Origin: Streptomyces sp. NRRL F-5135
GTDB lineage: Bacteria; Actinomycetota; Actinomycetes; Streptomycetales; Streptomycetaceae
DNA length: 64,000 nucleotides
Direction: 5' to 3'
Assembly (NCBI RefSeq): GCF_000719775.1
Contig: NZ_JOHR01000010.1
Coordinates: forward strand, 1 to 64,000
The notes under the pieces were generated by a model that worked only from the letters and a program-made list of their open reading frames with translations, was not told the DNA's origin and made no database searches. Position 1 is the first letter of the stretch. Every line of letters begins with the position of its first letter. The position numbers were made by a program, and so were the translations under genes. This document shows positions 54,970 through 63,744 of this stretch, piece after piece.

Positions 54970-56628
54970 ATGGCAGGGCGTATCGCACGGGCACGCTACG
55001 ACCAGCGGGTGCTGGCGCTGGTCGAGGTGCGGGGCGGGGACCGCGACTGGGCCGAGGCCGAGCAGGTCTTCGAGGCCCACGGCTGGCTCGTCCTCGACCA
55101 CTCCCCGCCCGGCGGCGCGAGCGGTCCCGGCGCGGCCCTGCGCCCGGACCCCGCCGCCCGGCTCTACCGCGTCGAGGTACGGCTGTACGGCTCGGCCCGC
55201 CGCGCCGAGCGGGGGGCCGCCTGGCACGTGCGCCGCGCCGCGCGCGCCGCGCAGCTGGAGATGTACGTGCGGCGGGCCGACCGGCTGGAGCGCGACGTCG
55301 ACCTGCTGCCGGAGTGGCTGGCCCACTCGGCGCCCCGGCGCACCGCGCGCCCCCCGGGCTCGCCCGCCAGGGGCCGGCTCGTCACCCGTGTGAGGCGCCG
55401 GCTCGGACGCTGGGCCGCCCGGACGGGCGCGTACGACACGGGCACGATGGTCTCCGGCGCCCCGCTGGAGGCGTTGCGGCTGGCCCGCGCGGATCTCCCG
55501 GGCGGCGCGGCCGCCCGCGGCGACGTCTCCGTACGGCCCATGGACGGGCGCAGGCGGCGGCCCGCCTCGTCCCGGCGTCCCGAGGGCCAGCTCGACCGGC
55601 GCCTCGCCCGGCTGGCGCTGTCGTTCTTCGTGATGGCGATGGCCGCGGTCATCGCGGTCCACAGCACCGGCGCCGCCCGCTACGGCTGGGCGGGCGTGGC
55701 CCTGATCGCTCTCGGTGTCGGCACGTGGGCCGGGCTCACGATGGACCGGGTCGGCGAGCGGTCCACCAATCTGCTGCTCACCGTGTTCCTCGGTGTCGTG
55801 TTCCTCGGCATCTCCTTCTCCGACGGCGGCCTGTCCACGTCACAGGCCGCGACCAACCTCTACGGACTGGTCCTGGCCGCCGCGCTGTGGCTGCTGGTGC
55901 GGCAGTGGAGCTGGGGCGAGTGGGCGACCTGGGTGGTGCCGCTGGTGGTGACGCTGGTGTTCTCCTCCTTCGTCGGGGCCGGTTCGGTGCTGCACGCGCT
56001 CTACGCGGACGCGCTCTCGCTCTCGCCCGGGGACCTCGACGTACCGCCGATCTGGCAGTTCGCCTCGGCACTCAGACTGGTCTCCTTCCTGCTGCCCGTC
56101 CTGTTGTTGCCCGCGGTCTGGGGGATCGCGAAGCACTTCCACTACGTGAAGCCGGACGAGCGCATGAACGGGCTGATGTACCTCGCGCTGCTCGCCGTCT
56201 TCCTGGTCACCGCGGGCGGGATCGCCGTCGACGACGCGACCGGGGCGGCACGCCGGACGGCGGAGGCCGCGCGGAAGGGCGACCCGGCTCCCTCGTACTT
56301 CGGTGTCGAGCCGGAGTGGTCGTGCCTGGAGCCGACCGTCCCGCTCGCCTCGCTGCCCGGCGAGGGCGGGCGGCTCGATCCCACGCGCCCTTATCTGTCG
56401 TTCGGGGTCGCGGGCGGCGACGCGGTGCTCCGGGACCGGGAATCCGGCGACACGCTCAAGGTCCCGGCGGGCAAGGTGCGGATCGTGCCGGTGGACACGG
56501 GACGGGGGCGCTGCGCGGGCTCCGGCCCCACCGCCGGCTCCGGCTCCGACCGCACCGCCGATTCCGGCGGCTCCGGTGTCAGCCCCGCGCCCCCGTCGGC
56601 GACAGGCCGTCCAGCAGCAGCGCGGTGA
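54970..56628 (+). CDS. large integral membrane protein of unknown function
   Basis: 552 residues. A basic, hydrophilic N-terminal ~200 residues (RARYDQRVLALVEVRGGDRDWAEAEQVFEAHGW) is followed by about eight membrane helices (210-430) and a C-terminal soluble part with paired Cys (EWSCLEP, RGRCAGSG). No known motif is recognised; the counterpart in S. coelicolor is annotated only as a membrane protein. The end overlaps the convergent TetR gene by 50 bp. Confidence 0.78.
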   Translation: MAGRIARARYDQRVLALVEVRGGDRDWAEAEQVFEAHGWLVLDHSPPGGASGPGAALRPDPAARLYRVEVRLYGSARRAERGAAWHVRRAARAAQLEMYVRRADRLERDVDLLPEWLAHSAPRRTARPPGSPARGRLVTRVRRRLGRWAARTGAYDTGTMVSGAPLEALRLARADLPGGAAARGDVSVRPMDGRRRRPASSRRPEGQLDRRLARLALSFFVMAMAAVIAVHSTGAARYGWAGVALIALGVGTWAGLTMDRVGERSTNLLLTVFLGVVFLGISFSDGGLSTSQAATNLYGLVLAAALWLLVRQWSWGEWATWVVPLVVTLVFSSFVGAGSVLHALYADALSLSPGDLDVPPIWQFASALRLVSFLLPVLLLPAVWGIAKHFHYVKPDERMNGLMYLALLAVFLVTAGGIAVDDATGAARRTAEAARKGDPAPSYFGVEPEWSCLEPTVPLASLPGEGGRLDPTRPYLSFGVAGGDAVLRDRESGDTLKVPAGKVRIVPVDTGRGRCAGSGPTAGSGSDRTADSGGSGVSPAPPSATGRPAAAR

Positions 56629-57247
56629 ACGCGCGCGTCCAGCCCTCGTCCACCGGCCGCGCGCTGACCAGCGCGCGGTGCAGCACCGCCCCGGCGATCA
56701 CGTCGAAGACCAGGTCCGCGGTGCGGCCGGCCGCCTCCGGGTCCGGCTCGTACGGCAGCTCACCGCGCAGCCGGGCGCGTTCCCGGCCCAGCAGTACCAG
56801 GCGCTTCTGGCGGTCCACGATCGAGTGACGGATCCGCTGCCGCAGTGTCTGGTCGCGCGTGGACTCCGCGACCAGTGCCAGCAGCGAGGCCCCGGCCTCC
56901 GGCCGCGCCAGCAGCGCGGCGAACTGGAGCACCACTCCTTCGACATCGGCCGCGAGACTGCCCCGGTCGGGGAGTTCGAGATCGTCGAAGAGGACCGCGA
57001 CCGCGTCCACGACCAGGTCGCACCGGCCGGACCAGCGCCGGTAGAGCGTGGTCTTGGCGACTCCGGCGCGTTTCGCCACGTCGCTCATCGTCAGCTTGGA
57101 CCAGCCCAGCTCCACCAGCGCGGCCCGGGTCGCCGCCAGGATCGCGGAATCCGTCTCCGGCCTGCGCGGGCGGCCGGGGCGGCCCACGGGGGACGACGTC
57201 GCCGCGGGTGCGCGCGCGTCGTCTGCGGGATGGGTACGGCGGGGCAT
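56579..57247 (-). CDS. TetR-family transcriptional regulator
   Basis: 222 residues. The helix-turn-helix is ALVELGWSKLTMSDVAKRAGVAKTTLYRRWSGRCDLVVDAV. An Ala/Pro/Arg-rich N-terminal extension precedes it. A perfect 10-bp-arm palindrome (57330-57352) between it and the thioredoxin-like gene is the likely operator for both. Confidence 0.9.
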   Translation of the reverse strand: MPRRTHPADDARAPAATSSPVGRPGRPRRPETDSAILAATRAALVELGWSKLTMSDVAKRAGVAKTTLYRRWSGRCDLVVDAVAVLFDDLELPDRGSLAADVEGVVLQFAALLARPEAGASLLALVAESTRDQTLRQRIRHSIVDRQKRLVLLGRERARLRGELPYEPDPEAAGRTADLVFDVIAGAVLHRALVSARPVDEGWTRAFTALLLDGLSPTGARG

Positions 57248-57329
57248 GACGACCGACGATAGCGGGCGGCGGCCGATGTGTTGTGAGCCAGGTCACCGGG
57301 TGTCCCGTGTCCCGGCCCGGGGCGGCACG

Positions 57330-57352
57330 TTACGCTACGAGCCGTAGCGTAA
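57330..57352. promoter_or_regulatory. TetR-type operator palindrome
   Basis: TTACGCTACG-AGC-CGTAGCGTAA, perfect 10-bp arms, lies 83 bp before the TetR start and 119 bp before the thioredoxin-like start in the divergent region. Confidence 0.75.
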
Positions 57353-57470
57353 GCGTGTGGTGGACGCGCACCGTGCGGGAGCCGTGTGGCGGAAGCCGCC
57401 GGCCGACTCGCGAAACGTCGGTGAACGCACCGCTTTTCTCAAGTGTGCGCGGAAGGGGGAGGATGTACTC

Positions 57471-58445
57471 ATGCAGCCTAGGAACATGTCCATGAGCGGC
57501 GTCGTCGACCTCGCCGCGGTGAAAGCGGCCGGTGAGGCCAAGGCGAAGGCGGAGCAGGCCCGCGCGGAGGCGGCCCGCCAGGGCGGGACCCCCGCCGTGT
57601 CCCCGTCGAACCTGGTGATCGACGTCGACGAGGCGGGCTTCGAGCGCGATGTCCTCCAGCGCTCCACCGAGGCCCCGGTCGTCGTCGACTTCTGGGCCGA
57701 GTGGTGCGAGCCGTGCAAGCAGCTGAGCCCGGTGCTGGAGCGGCTGGCGCGGGAGTACAACGGCCGGTTCGTGCTCGCCAAGGTCGACGTCGACGCCAAC
57801 CAGATGCTGATGCAGCAGTTCGGGATCCAGGGCATCCCGGCCGTCTTCGCGGTGGTGGCGGGCCAGGCGCTGCCGCTCTTCCAGGGCGCGGCGCCGGAGG
57901 CCCAGATCCGGCAGACCCTGGACCAGCTCATCCAGGTCGCCGAGGAGCGCTTCGGGCTGACCGGCATCGCGGTGGACGCGGACGCGGACGCGGCGGCCGG
58001 CGCGGAACCGCAGGCGGCGCCGCCGGGACCGTACGACGCCCTGCTGGAGGCGGCCGTCCGCGCGCTGGACGCCGACGACTTCGCCGGCGCGGCCCAGGCG
58101 TACCGCAACGTCCTGTCCGACGACCCCGGCAACACGGAGGCCAAGCTGGGCCTCGCACAGGCCGAACTGCTCGGCCGGGTCCGGGACATGGACGCGCAGA
58201 AGGTGCGCGACGACGCGGCGCGGCGGCCGGGCGACGTGCAGGCGCAGATCGCCGCCGCCGACCTCGACCTGGTCGGCGGGCATGTGGAGGACGCCTTCGG
58301 ACGGCTGGTGGAGGCGGTGCGCCGGACGGCCGGCGAGGACAGGGAGGCGGCCCGGGTGCGGCTGCTGGAGCTGTTCGAGGTGATCGGCCCGGACGACGTA
58401 CGGGTGACCGCCGCCCGCTCGGCGCTGGCGAGGGTCCTCTTCTGA
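57471..58445 (+). CDS. thioredoxin/TPR co-chaperone (CnoX/YbbN-like)
   Basis: 324 residues. An N-terminal Ala/Lys/Glu linker precedes a thioredoxin domain (about 50-160) with the CxxC motif WCEPCK and cis-Pro in GIQGIPAVFAV. The C-terminal ~120 residues are TPR-like helices (LDADDFAGAAQAYRNVLSDDPGNTEAKLGLAQAELLG). YbbN-type proteins act as chaperedoxins that pass substrates to GroEL/DnaK. GGAGG lies 8 nt before the ATG. Probably controlled by the divergent TetR protein. Confidence 0.9.
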   Translation: MQPRNMSMSGVVDLAAVKAAGEAKAKAEQARAEAARQGGTPAVSPSNLVIDVDEAGFERDVLQRSTEAPVVVDFWAEWCEPCKQLSPVLERLAREYNGRFVLAKVDVDANQMLMQQFGIQGIPAVFAVVAGQALPLFQGAAPEAQIRQTLDQLIQVAEERFGLTGIAVDADADAAAGAEPQAAPPGPYDALLEAAVRALDADDFAGAAQAYRNVLSDDPGNTEAKLGLAQAELLGRVRDMDAQKVRDDAARRPGDVQAQIAAADLDLVGGHVEDAFGRLVEAVRRTAGEDREAARVRLLELFEVIGPDDVRVTAARSALARVLF

Positions 58446-58475
58446 CAGCCCGGTGACAACCCCGGGGACGGCTCT

Positions 58476-58496
58476 GGCGACGGCTCCGGCGTCGCC
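58476..58496 (+). terminator. terminator after the thioredoxin-like gene
   Basis: GGCGACG / CGTCGCC arms with a 7-nt loop, followed by TTTC, 30 nt after the stop. Confidence 0.55.
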
Positions 58497-58652
58497 TTTC
58501 CGACAGCCCCGGCGGGGCCGGGACCGGTGGTGGGGGTGGCGTGGCGGCGGTGCGGAGGGCCTGACATAGTGTCGGGCGCCGACGTTTTCGCCCCGTAGCG
58601 CCGTCACCACCGTGACACCGCCATGGATTTGGCGACAATGTGACATCGGCGT

Positions 58653-58683
58653 CCGCACTTTACCGAAACTTGGTAAAGTGCGG
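58653..58683. promoter_or_regulatory. 31-bp palindrome, candidate operator
   Basis: CCGCACTTTACC-GAAACTT-GGTAAAGTGCGG, perfect 12-bp arms. It is one of three TTAC/GTAA-type palindromes upstream of the DUF6230 gene. Confidence 0.6.
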
Positions 58684-58688
58684 CACTG

Positions 58689-58832
58689 TTACTCGCAGTA
58701 AATCAACCCACTTCCTCTGTCCTGCTGTGGGGGACCTTGCCGCTTTTGTCGCCGCGAGGGGAGGCACCGTGCGTGCCTGCCCGATATCACGGGGTCGTGC
58801 CCCGGCTGTCAGGCCGTTACTAGCCAGTAACG
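58689..58832. promoter_or_regulatory. two TTACT/AGTAA inverted repeats
   Basis: TTACT-CGC-AGTAA (58689-58701) and CGTTACT-AGCC-AGTAACG (58815-58832) share the same half-site. Repeated half-sites suggest one dimeric repressor. The remaining leader, 58833-59180, is about 350 nt with no supported gene; AAGGAGG precedes the DUF6230 ATG. Confidence 0.55.
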
Positions 58833-59180
58833 AACCCCCTTGTGTCCTGGGCGCGAATGCACCACGATCGGCGACGCTCGGTTCCATCACCGCGCCGGCG
58901 CGGCAGCCAGCCGCGGTCGCGGTCCTGGGTCCCCACCGGGCGGACCGGTGGCACGTCCGCCGGCCCGGACAGGGGGGTCCTTGCCCAAGGGGCAGGGCCT
59001 GTCCAGAGGTTGCGCGAAGGCGTGGCCAGTGGTTGTCGCTCGGGGGTGATCGCCGGTGCTTTCGGACGCAGTCGCGCCTGAGGGGAACGGGCGCTCTCCT
59101 TCCCGAGGACGTAGCACTTCTCCCATCCCAGGACGGGCTCCGGCCCGACCGGAGATGTACGTCCGAGAAGGAGGACATTC

Positions 59181-59819
59181 ATGGAGTCCCAAGTTCGTGG
59201 CGGGACCAGATGGCGGCGGTTCGCCGTCGTCATGGTGCCAAGTGTCGCCGCCACGGCAGCGATAGGTGTCGCGCTCGCGCAGGGGGCGCTGGCGGCGTCG
59301 TTCAGTGTGTCGGGCCAGAGCTTCAAGGTGCGGGCCGCCAAGCTCGTCGGTCACGACTTCGTCCAGTACGGCGGGGTCGCCGAGGGCGTGGACATGGAGG
59401 GCAACAAGGCCATCCACCCGGTCGCCGTCTCCGGTTTCAAGACCGCCGAGATCACGAAAATGTGCCAGTCCGTGGTCACCCCGCTGCCGGTCCTCGGCAC
59501 GAGTGTGACGCTCGTGCTGAACGCCGGTGACAAGGGCCGGGACATCGAGGCGCAGAACCTGTACCTCGACGTCGAGTCCCTCGACGCCGACGCGGAGTTC
59601 AAGAACATCAACATCGGCGTGGCCGCCGGTCAGAACAAGTCGCCGGGCATCCAGCCGGGGACGAAGGCCAACCCGAACGGTTTCAGCCAGGAGTCCGAGA
59701 CCGCCACGCTGACCGATGTGAAGCAGACCGCCTGGGCCACCACCGCGGGCACGTTCAAACTGCCTGACCTGAGTCTGCGGCTCAAGGTCGGCGATCCCAA
59801 GAAATACGAGTGCTACTAG
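59181..59819 (+). CDS. DUF6230 exported protein
   Basis: 212 residues with an N-terminal signal or anchor (RRFAVVMVPSVAATAAIGVALAQGALAASF). The mature part is beta-rich (FSVSGQSFKVRAAKLVGHDFVQYGG; GTSVTLVLNAGDKGRDIEAQNLYLDVESL). AAGGAGG precedes the ATG. It is first in a three-gene cluster with DUF6114 and a secreted protein. Function unknown; the family name is from memory. Confidence 0.8.
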   Translation: MESQVRGGTRWRRFAVVMVPSVAATAAIGVALAQGALAASFSVSGQSFKVRAAKLVGHDFVQYGGVAEGVDMEGNKAIHPVAVSGFKTAEITKMCQSVVTPLPVLGTSVTLVLNAGDKGRDIEAQNLYLDVESLDADAEFKNINIGVAAGQNKSPGIQPGTKANPNGFSQESETATLTDVKQTAWATTAGTFKLPDLSLRLKVGDPKKYECY

Positions 59820-59918
59820 GCACCCTCCGGGCGGGGCGGGCGGCCCGGACCAGCGGCTCGCCCGGCCCGCCCGGCCCTGTCTCTCACCGCAACACCGCTT
59901 TCCAGGGAGCTGTTTTCC

Positions 59919-60458
59919 ATGAGCGCCGAGTCCACAGGTTCCCGCGGATTCACGTACTGGCGGCTTCGGTTCCGCGCCTGGCGAGGCACCCGGCCGTTCT
60001 GGGCGGGCCTGTTCACCCTGCTCGGCGGACTGCCGATCGCCTACTTCCCCTACGCGCAGCTCCATCTCGGCAACCTGACCCTGGCCATGTCCACCACGGC
60101 GGGCGCGGGATCGCTGATCATCGGCGTCCTGCTGGTGACACTGGGTCTGACGATGTGGTTCCAGAGCATCGTCCGCGTCTTCGCCGGTGTCGCCGCGATC
60201 CTGCTCGCGCTGGTGTCGATCCCGGTGTCCAACATCGGCGGTTTCCTGCTGGGCTTCCTGTTCGCCCTGATCGGCGGCGCGCTCTCCATCTCCTGGGCCC
60301 CCGGCGCCCCCGTCAGACCGGCGGCCGGTCCGGACACACCCCGCGGAGCGCCGGTCCCCGACGACGACCCCTTCTTCCCCGAGCCGCGCGACGGGGAGGC
60401 CCCGAACGTCCCGGATATGACTGCCCAAGCGAACGGCGGGAGGAAAAGTGCGGGGTGA
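59919..60458 (+). CDS. DUF6114 membrane protein
   Basis: 179 residues with four helices between about 25 and 125 (FWAGLFTLLGGLPIAYFPYA; LIIGVLLVTLGLTMWF; GVAAILLALVSIPVSNIGGFLLGFLFALIGGALSISW), and a hydrophilic Pro/Asp tail. The stop lies within the next gene (11-bp overlap), so the two are coupled. Confidence 0.8.
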   Translation: MSAESTGSRGFTYWRLRFRAWRGTRPFWAGLFTLLGGLPIAYFPYAQLHLGNLTLAMSTTAGAGSLIIGVLLVTLGLTMWFQSIVRVFAGVAAILLALVSIPVSNIGGFLLGFLFALIGGALSISWAPGAPVRPAAGPDTPRGAPVPDDDPFFPEPRDGEAPNVPDMTAQANGGRKSAG

Positions 60459-61908
60459 CGGTGCGCCGCGCGACGCGGCCGGGGGCGAGACGCCCCGTAC
60501 GAGAAAGGGGCCGCGTCACGCGGCACCGAGAAAGTCGCTCCTGACGAAGCTCCAGATACCCGCGGGCAAGGCCATGGCCCTGGCCGCGATGCCGACGGCG
60601 GTCTTCGTGGGGATGGGGCTCACCCCCCGGCTCGCGCTGGCCGAGGACAGCAAGGACATCCCCTTCGCGCCGGGCCCGTGCGTGACGCGCTCGGACGGGC
60701 CGGACGCCTCCGCGTCGCCCTCGCCGTCCGCGTCCGGCAGTTCGAAGCCGGACGGGTCCCCCTCCGGGAGCCCGGCCCCGTCGGGCAGCGGGCAGGACGA
60801 GCGGCCGGACGGGGAGCGGAGTCCCTCGGGTGACGGCGGTACGGGGGATACGGGGGACGCGGCCGACACGGGCGCGTCGCGGCCGGGGACCGCACCGTCG
60901 CCGTCGCCCTCGGGGAGTCCCGCACCGACTCCCACGCCGACACCGGCACCCACCCCGACGAAGACCAGGAACCCGCTCGATCCGCTGGGCCTGGGCGACG
61001 CGCTGGGCGGCCTGTTCGGCGGTGACGGCAAGAAGGAGACGGCCGGCCCGGAGCCGGGCGCCACGGCGGACCGGCCCACGGACACGGACCCGGGCACGTC
61101 ATCGGGCGAGGCTGCCGACAAGGACAAGGACAAGGACAAGGCCGGAGCCGAGGACGCCGACAAGGCCGCGGACAACGGCACCGACGAGGGAGCCGACAAG
61201 GGCTCCGGCAAGAAGAAGGACGGCTCGGACACGGCCTCCGACGACACGGCCTCCGACGGCAGGGCCTCCGACGACGCCGACGACGCGGCGGACGAGACCC
61301 GGAAGTCCATCGAGGAAGCGGCCCGGAAGGCCGGCGCCTCCGTCGAGGAACTGGACGACGCCGCCAAGGGCCTCGAAGCCCGTAAGGACGACGACATCCC
61401 CTCCGCGGCGAGCGGCAAGGAACCCTTCCCCTGCCCCACCCCGGACCCCGACGCCCTCGCCGCGGCAGAGGAGGAGCCGGGCATTCCGCTGCTGCCCGAC
61501 GACCCCTGGACGCTGCACAGCACGCTGCTCACGCTGCGCGGGCTCGACTACAAGGGGATCGTGGAGGTGCGGACGGCCGCCGGAGAGGTCAAGAAGGCGC
61601 TGAAGTTCACGTCCACCTCCATCGACATCAAGGACCTGCACCAGACCGTCGTCTACCCCGAGGGAAAGACGGGGAACGTGAAGGCGGCCGAGGGCTCGAC
61701 GTCCACCTTCCGCGACGGCGAGGTGACGATGTACACGGAGAAGCTGACGGGCAATCTCTTCGGCATCGTCCCGATCACCTTCAGCCCGGAGACCCCGCCG
61801 CCGCTGAACGTCCCGTACGCCTTCTTCACGGACGTGGAGGTCATCCAGGCGGGCCAGTTCGGCGGCACCCTGACCGTCCCCGGCCTGCGGAACTACCTCA
61901 CGGACTGA
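60448..61908 (+). CDS. secreted protein with long disordered linker
   Basis: 486 residues from a GTG. A basic N-terminus and hydrophobic helix (AMALAAMPTAVFVGMGLTPRLALA) form a signal peptide. About 250 residues of Ser/Pro/Gly then Lys/Asp/Ala low complexity follow. The C-terminal ~150 residues form a folded domain (LHSTLLTLRGLDYKGIVEVRTAAGEVKKALKFTSTSIDIKDLHQTV) ending TVPGLRNYLTD. It overlaps the DUF6114 gene, so the membrane and secreted products probably act together. No enzyme motif is seen. Confidence 0.78.
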   Translation: MRGDGAPRDAAGGETPRTRKGPRHAAPRKSLLTKLQIPAGKAMALAAMPTAVFVGMGLTPRLALAEDSKDIPFAPGPCVTRSDGPDASASPSPSASGSSKPDGSPSGSPAPSGSGQDERPDGERSPSGDGGTGDTGDAADTGASRPGTAPSPSPSGSPAPTPTPTPAPTPTKTRNPLDPLGLGDALGGLFGGDGKKETAGPEPGATADRPTDTDPGTSSGEAADKDKDKDKAGAEDADKAADNGTDEGADKGSGKKKDGSDTASDDTASDGRASDDADDAADETRKSIEEAARKAGASVEELDDAAKGLEARKDDDIPSAASGKEPFPCPTPDPDALAAAEEEPGIPLLPDDPWTLHSTLLTLRGLDYKGIVEVRTAAGEVKKALKFTSTSIDIKDLHQTVVYPEGKTGNVKAAEGSTSTFRDGEVTMYTEKLTGNLFGIVPITFSPETPPPLNVPYAFFTDVEVIQAGQFGGTLTVPGLRNYLTD

Positions 61909-61964
61909 CGCCCGGCGGGCTCGGGCCCGACGCCCGGGCCAGGTGCTTTCACGCGCCGGTTATG

Positions 61965-62006
61965 TGGTTGTGGCCCACACCGACCGGTCGGTGTGGGCCA
62001 CAACCA
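61965..62006. terminator. 42-bp perfect palindrome
   Basis: A 21-bp arm beginning TGGTTGTGGCCCACACCGAC is followed immediately by its full reverse complement, 57 nt after the secreted-protein stop and 225 nt before the pyk stop. It should terminate the DUF6230 operon. The rest of 61909-62230 holds no gene I can support. Confidence 0.7.
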
Positions 62007-62168
62007 TGCCACCGACCCACCTGCCCGAGCGAGGGTTCGGGCGGCTCTTGCGTCCTGCGCCGCGTTCGGCGGGCCCCAGCGCACAAAAGCGTCTCGGTGA
62101 ACCACTGCTGTCCCAGCGCTAACTCCCGTACGTGGACGTCGCCCACCGGCAGGACCGAGAACGCGCTC

Positions 62169-62200
62169 GGCCCCGCCGGTGTCGGGACGCCGACGGGGCC
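62169..62200 (-). terminator. pyk terminator
   Basis: GGCCCCGCCGGTGTC pairs with GACGCCGACGGGGCC with two mismatches, 31 nt downstream of the pyk stop on the minus strand. Confidence 0.6.
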
Positions 62201-62230
62201 CAGGGGAGCTGAAAGGGGGTCAGGCGGACG

Positions 62231-63670
62231 TCAGGCGGTCGCGGTGTCGGAGCCGCCGCCCAGGTGGTGCACGCGCACCATGTTCGTCGTGCCGGGGACC
62301 CCGGGGGGCGAGCCCGCCGTGATGATCATGATGTCGCCCTCGCCGTACCGCTGGAGCTTGAGCACTTCCTCGTCCACGAGGTCGACCATCTCGTCCGTGC
62401 TGGCCACCCACGGCACGATGAAGGACTCCACGCCCCAGCTCAGCGCGAGCTGGTTGCGCGTCGCATGGTCCGTGGTGAAGGCGAGGATCGGCTGCGACGC
62501 GCGGTAGCGGGACAGCCGGCGGGCCGTGTCACCGGACTGTGTGAAGGCGACCAGCGCCCTGCCACCCAGGAAGTCCGCGATCTCGCAGGCGGCGCGGGCC
62601 ACGGAACCGCCCTGCGTGCGCGGCTTCTTGCCCGGGACCAGCGGCTGGAGGCCCTTGGAGAGCAGCTCCTCCTCGGCGGCGGCGACGATCTTCGACATCG
62701 TCTTGACCGTCTCGATCGGATACGCGCCGACCGACGACTCCGCCGAGAGCATGACCGCGTCCGCGCCGTCCAGGATCGCGTTCGCGACGTCGGACGCCTC
62801 GGCGCGGGTGGGGCGGGAGTTGGTGATCATCGACTCCATCATCTGGGTCGCCACGATCACCGGCTTGGCGTTGCGGCGGCACAGCTCGATGAGCCGCTTC
62901 TGCACCATCGGGACCTTCTCGAGCGGGTACTCGACGGCCAGGTCGCCGCGCGCCACCATCACCCCGTCGAAGGCCGCGACGACGGCCTCCATGTTGGCCA
63001 CCGCCTGCGGCTTCTCCACCTTGGCGATGACGGGGACCCGGCGGCCCTCCTCGTCCATGATCTTGTGGACGTCCGCCACGTCGTGGGCGTCCCGGACGAA
63101 CGACAGGGCGACCATGTCGCAGCCCATCCGCAGCCCGAAGCGCAGGTCCTCGACGTCCTTGTCGGAGAGAGCGGGCACGTTGACGGCCGCGCCGGGCAGG
63201 TTGATGCCCTTGTGGTCGGAGATGACCCCGCCCTCGATGACCATCGTCCTGACCCGGGGGCCCTCGACGTCGACCACCCGCAGCTCGACGTTGCCGTCGT
63301 TGATCAGTACCTGGTCGCCCTTGGAGACGTCACCGGGCAGGCCCTTGTAGGTGGTGCCGCAGATCGACTTGTCGCCGGCGACGTCCTCGGTGGTGATGGT
63401 GAACTCGTCGCCCCGCACCAGCTCGACGGGACCCTCGGCGAAGGTCTCCAGACGGATCTTGGGCCCCTGGAGGTCCACGAGGACGCCCACGGCGCGGCCG
63501 GTGTCCTGCGCCGCCTCCCGCACGCGGCGGTAGCGGTCCTCGTGCTCCGGGTGGCTTCCGTGGCTCATGTTCAGACGGGCCACGTTCATACCGGCCTCGA
63601 TGAGCGACTTCAGCTGCTCGTACGAGTCGACGGCGGGGCCCAGCGTGCAGACGATTTTGGAACGGCGCAT
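62231..63670 (-). CDS. pyk: pyruvate kinase
   Basis: 479 residues. It converts phosphoenolpyruvate and ADP to pyruvate and ATP, the last step of glycolysis. Signatures: MRRSKIVCTLGPAVDSYEQL, AGMNVARLNMSHGSHPEH, VIAKVEKPQAVANM, MVARGDLAVEYPLEKVPMVQK, and VIVATQMMESM. The length is normal. It lies downstream of ackA on the same strand with a 74-bp gap, so it may be partly co-transcribed with acetate metabolism genes. Confidence 0.97.
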   Translation of the reverse strand: MRRSKIVCTLGPAVDSYEQLKSLIEAGMNVARLNMSHGSHPEHEDRYRRVREAAQDTGRAVGVLVDLQGPKIRLETFAEGPVELVRGDEFTITTEDVAGDKSICGTTYKGLPGDVSKGDQVLINDGNVELRVVDVEGPRVRTMVIEGGVISDHKGINLPGAAVNVPALSDKDVEDLRFGLRMGCDMVALSFVRDAHDVADVHKIMDEEGRRVPVIAKVEKPQAVANMEAVVAAFDGVMVARGDLAVEYPLEKVPMVQKRLIELCRRNAKPVIVATQMMESMITNSRPTRAEASDVANAILDGADAVMLSAESSVGAYPIETVKTMSKIVAAAEEELLSKGLQPLVPGKKPRTQGGSVARAACEIADFLGGRALVAFTQSGDTARRLSRYRASQPILAFTTDHATRNQLALSWGVESFIVPWVASTDEMVDLVDEEVLKLQRYGEGDIMIITAGSPPGVPGTTNMVRVHHLGGGSDTATA

Positions 63671-63699
63671 GAGGCGGATCCTATCGGTTTGTTTCGACT

Positions 63700-63711
63700 C
63701 GGAATATTCCG
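63700..63711. promoter_or_regulatory. 12-bp palindrome upstream of pyk
   Basis: CGGAATATTCCG lies 30-41 nt before the pyk start in the 74-bp ackA-pyk gap, a position compatible with an operator or the -10/-35 region. It is short, so chance is possible. Confidence 0.3.
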
Positions 63712-63744
63712 TCTGGCGGAAGATACAAATGGGCGGGGGGCCGC

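Noticed and set aside
54970..56628. Alternative reading of 56579-56628 as only TetR coding
   Set aside because: Both convergent frames stay intact through the 50-bp overlap, so a short tail-to-tail overlap is more likely than a mis-called end.
58887..60428. 513-codon minus-strand frame over the DUF6230/DUF6114 region
   Set aside because: Arg/Gly-rich shadow. The plus-strand genes have ribosome sites, a signal peptide and helices.
61949..62146. 65-codon minus-strand frame next to the 42-bp palindrome
   Set aside because: Its 3' half is the palindrome itself, and there is no ribosome site or recognisable motif.
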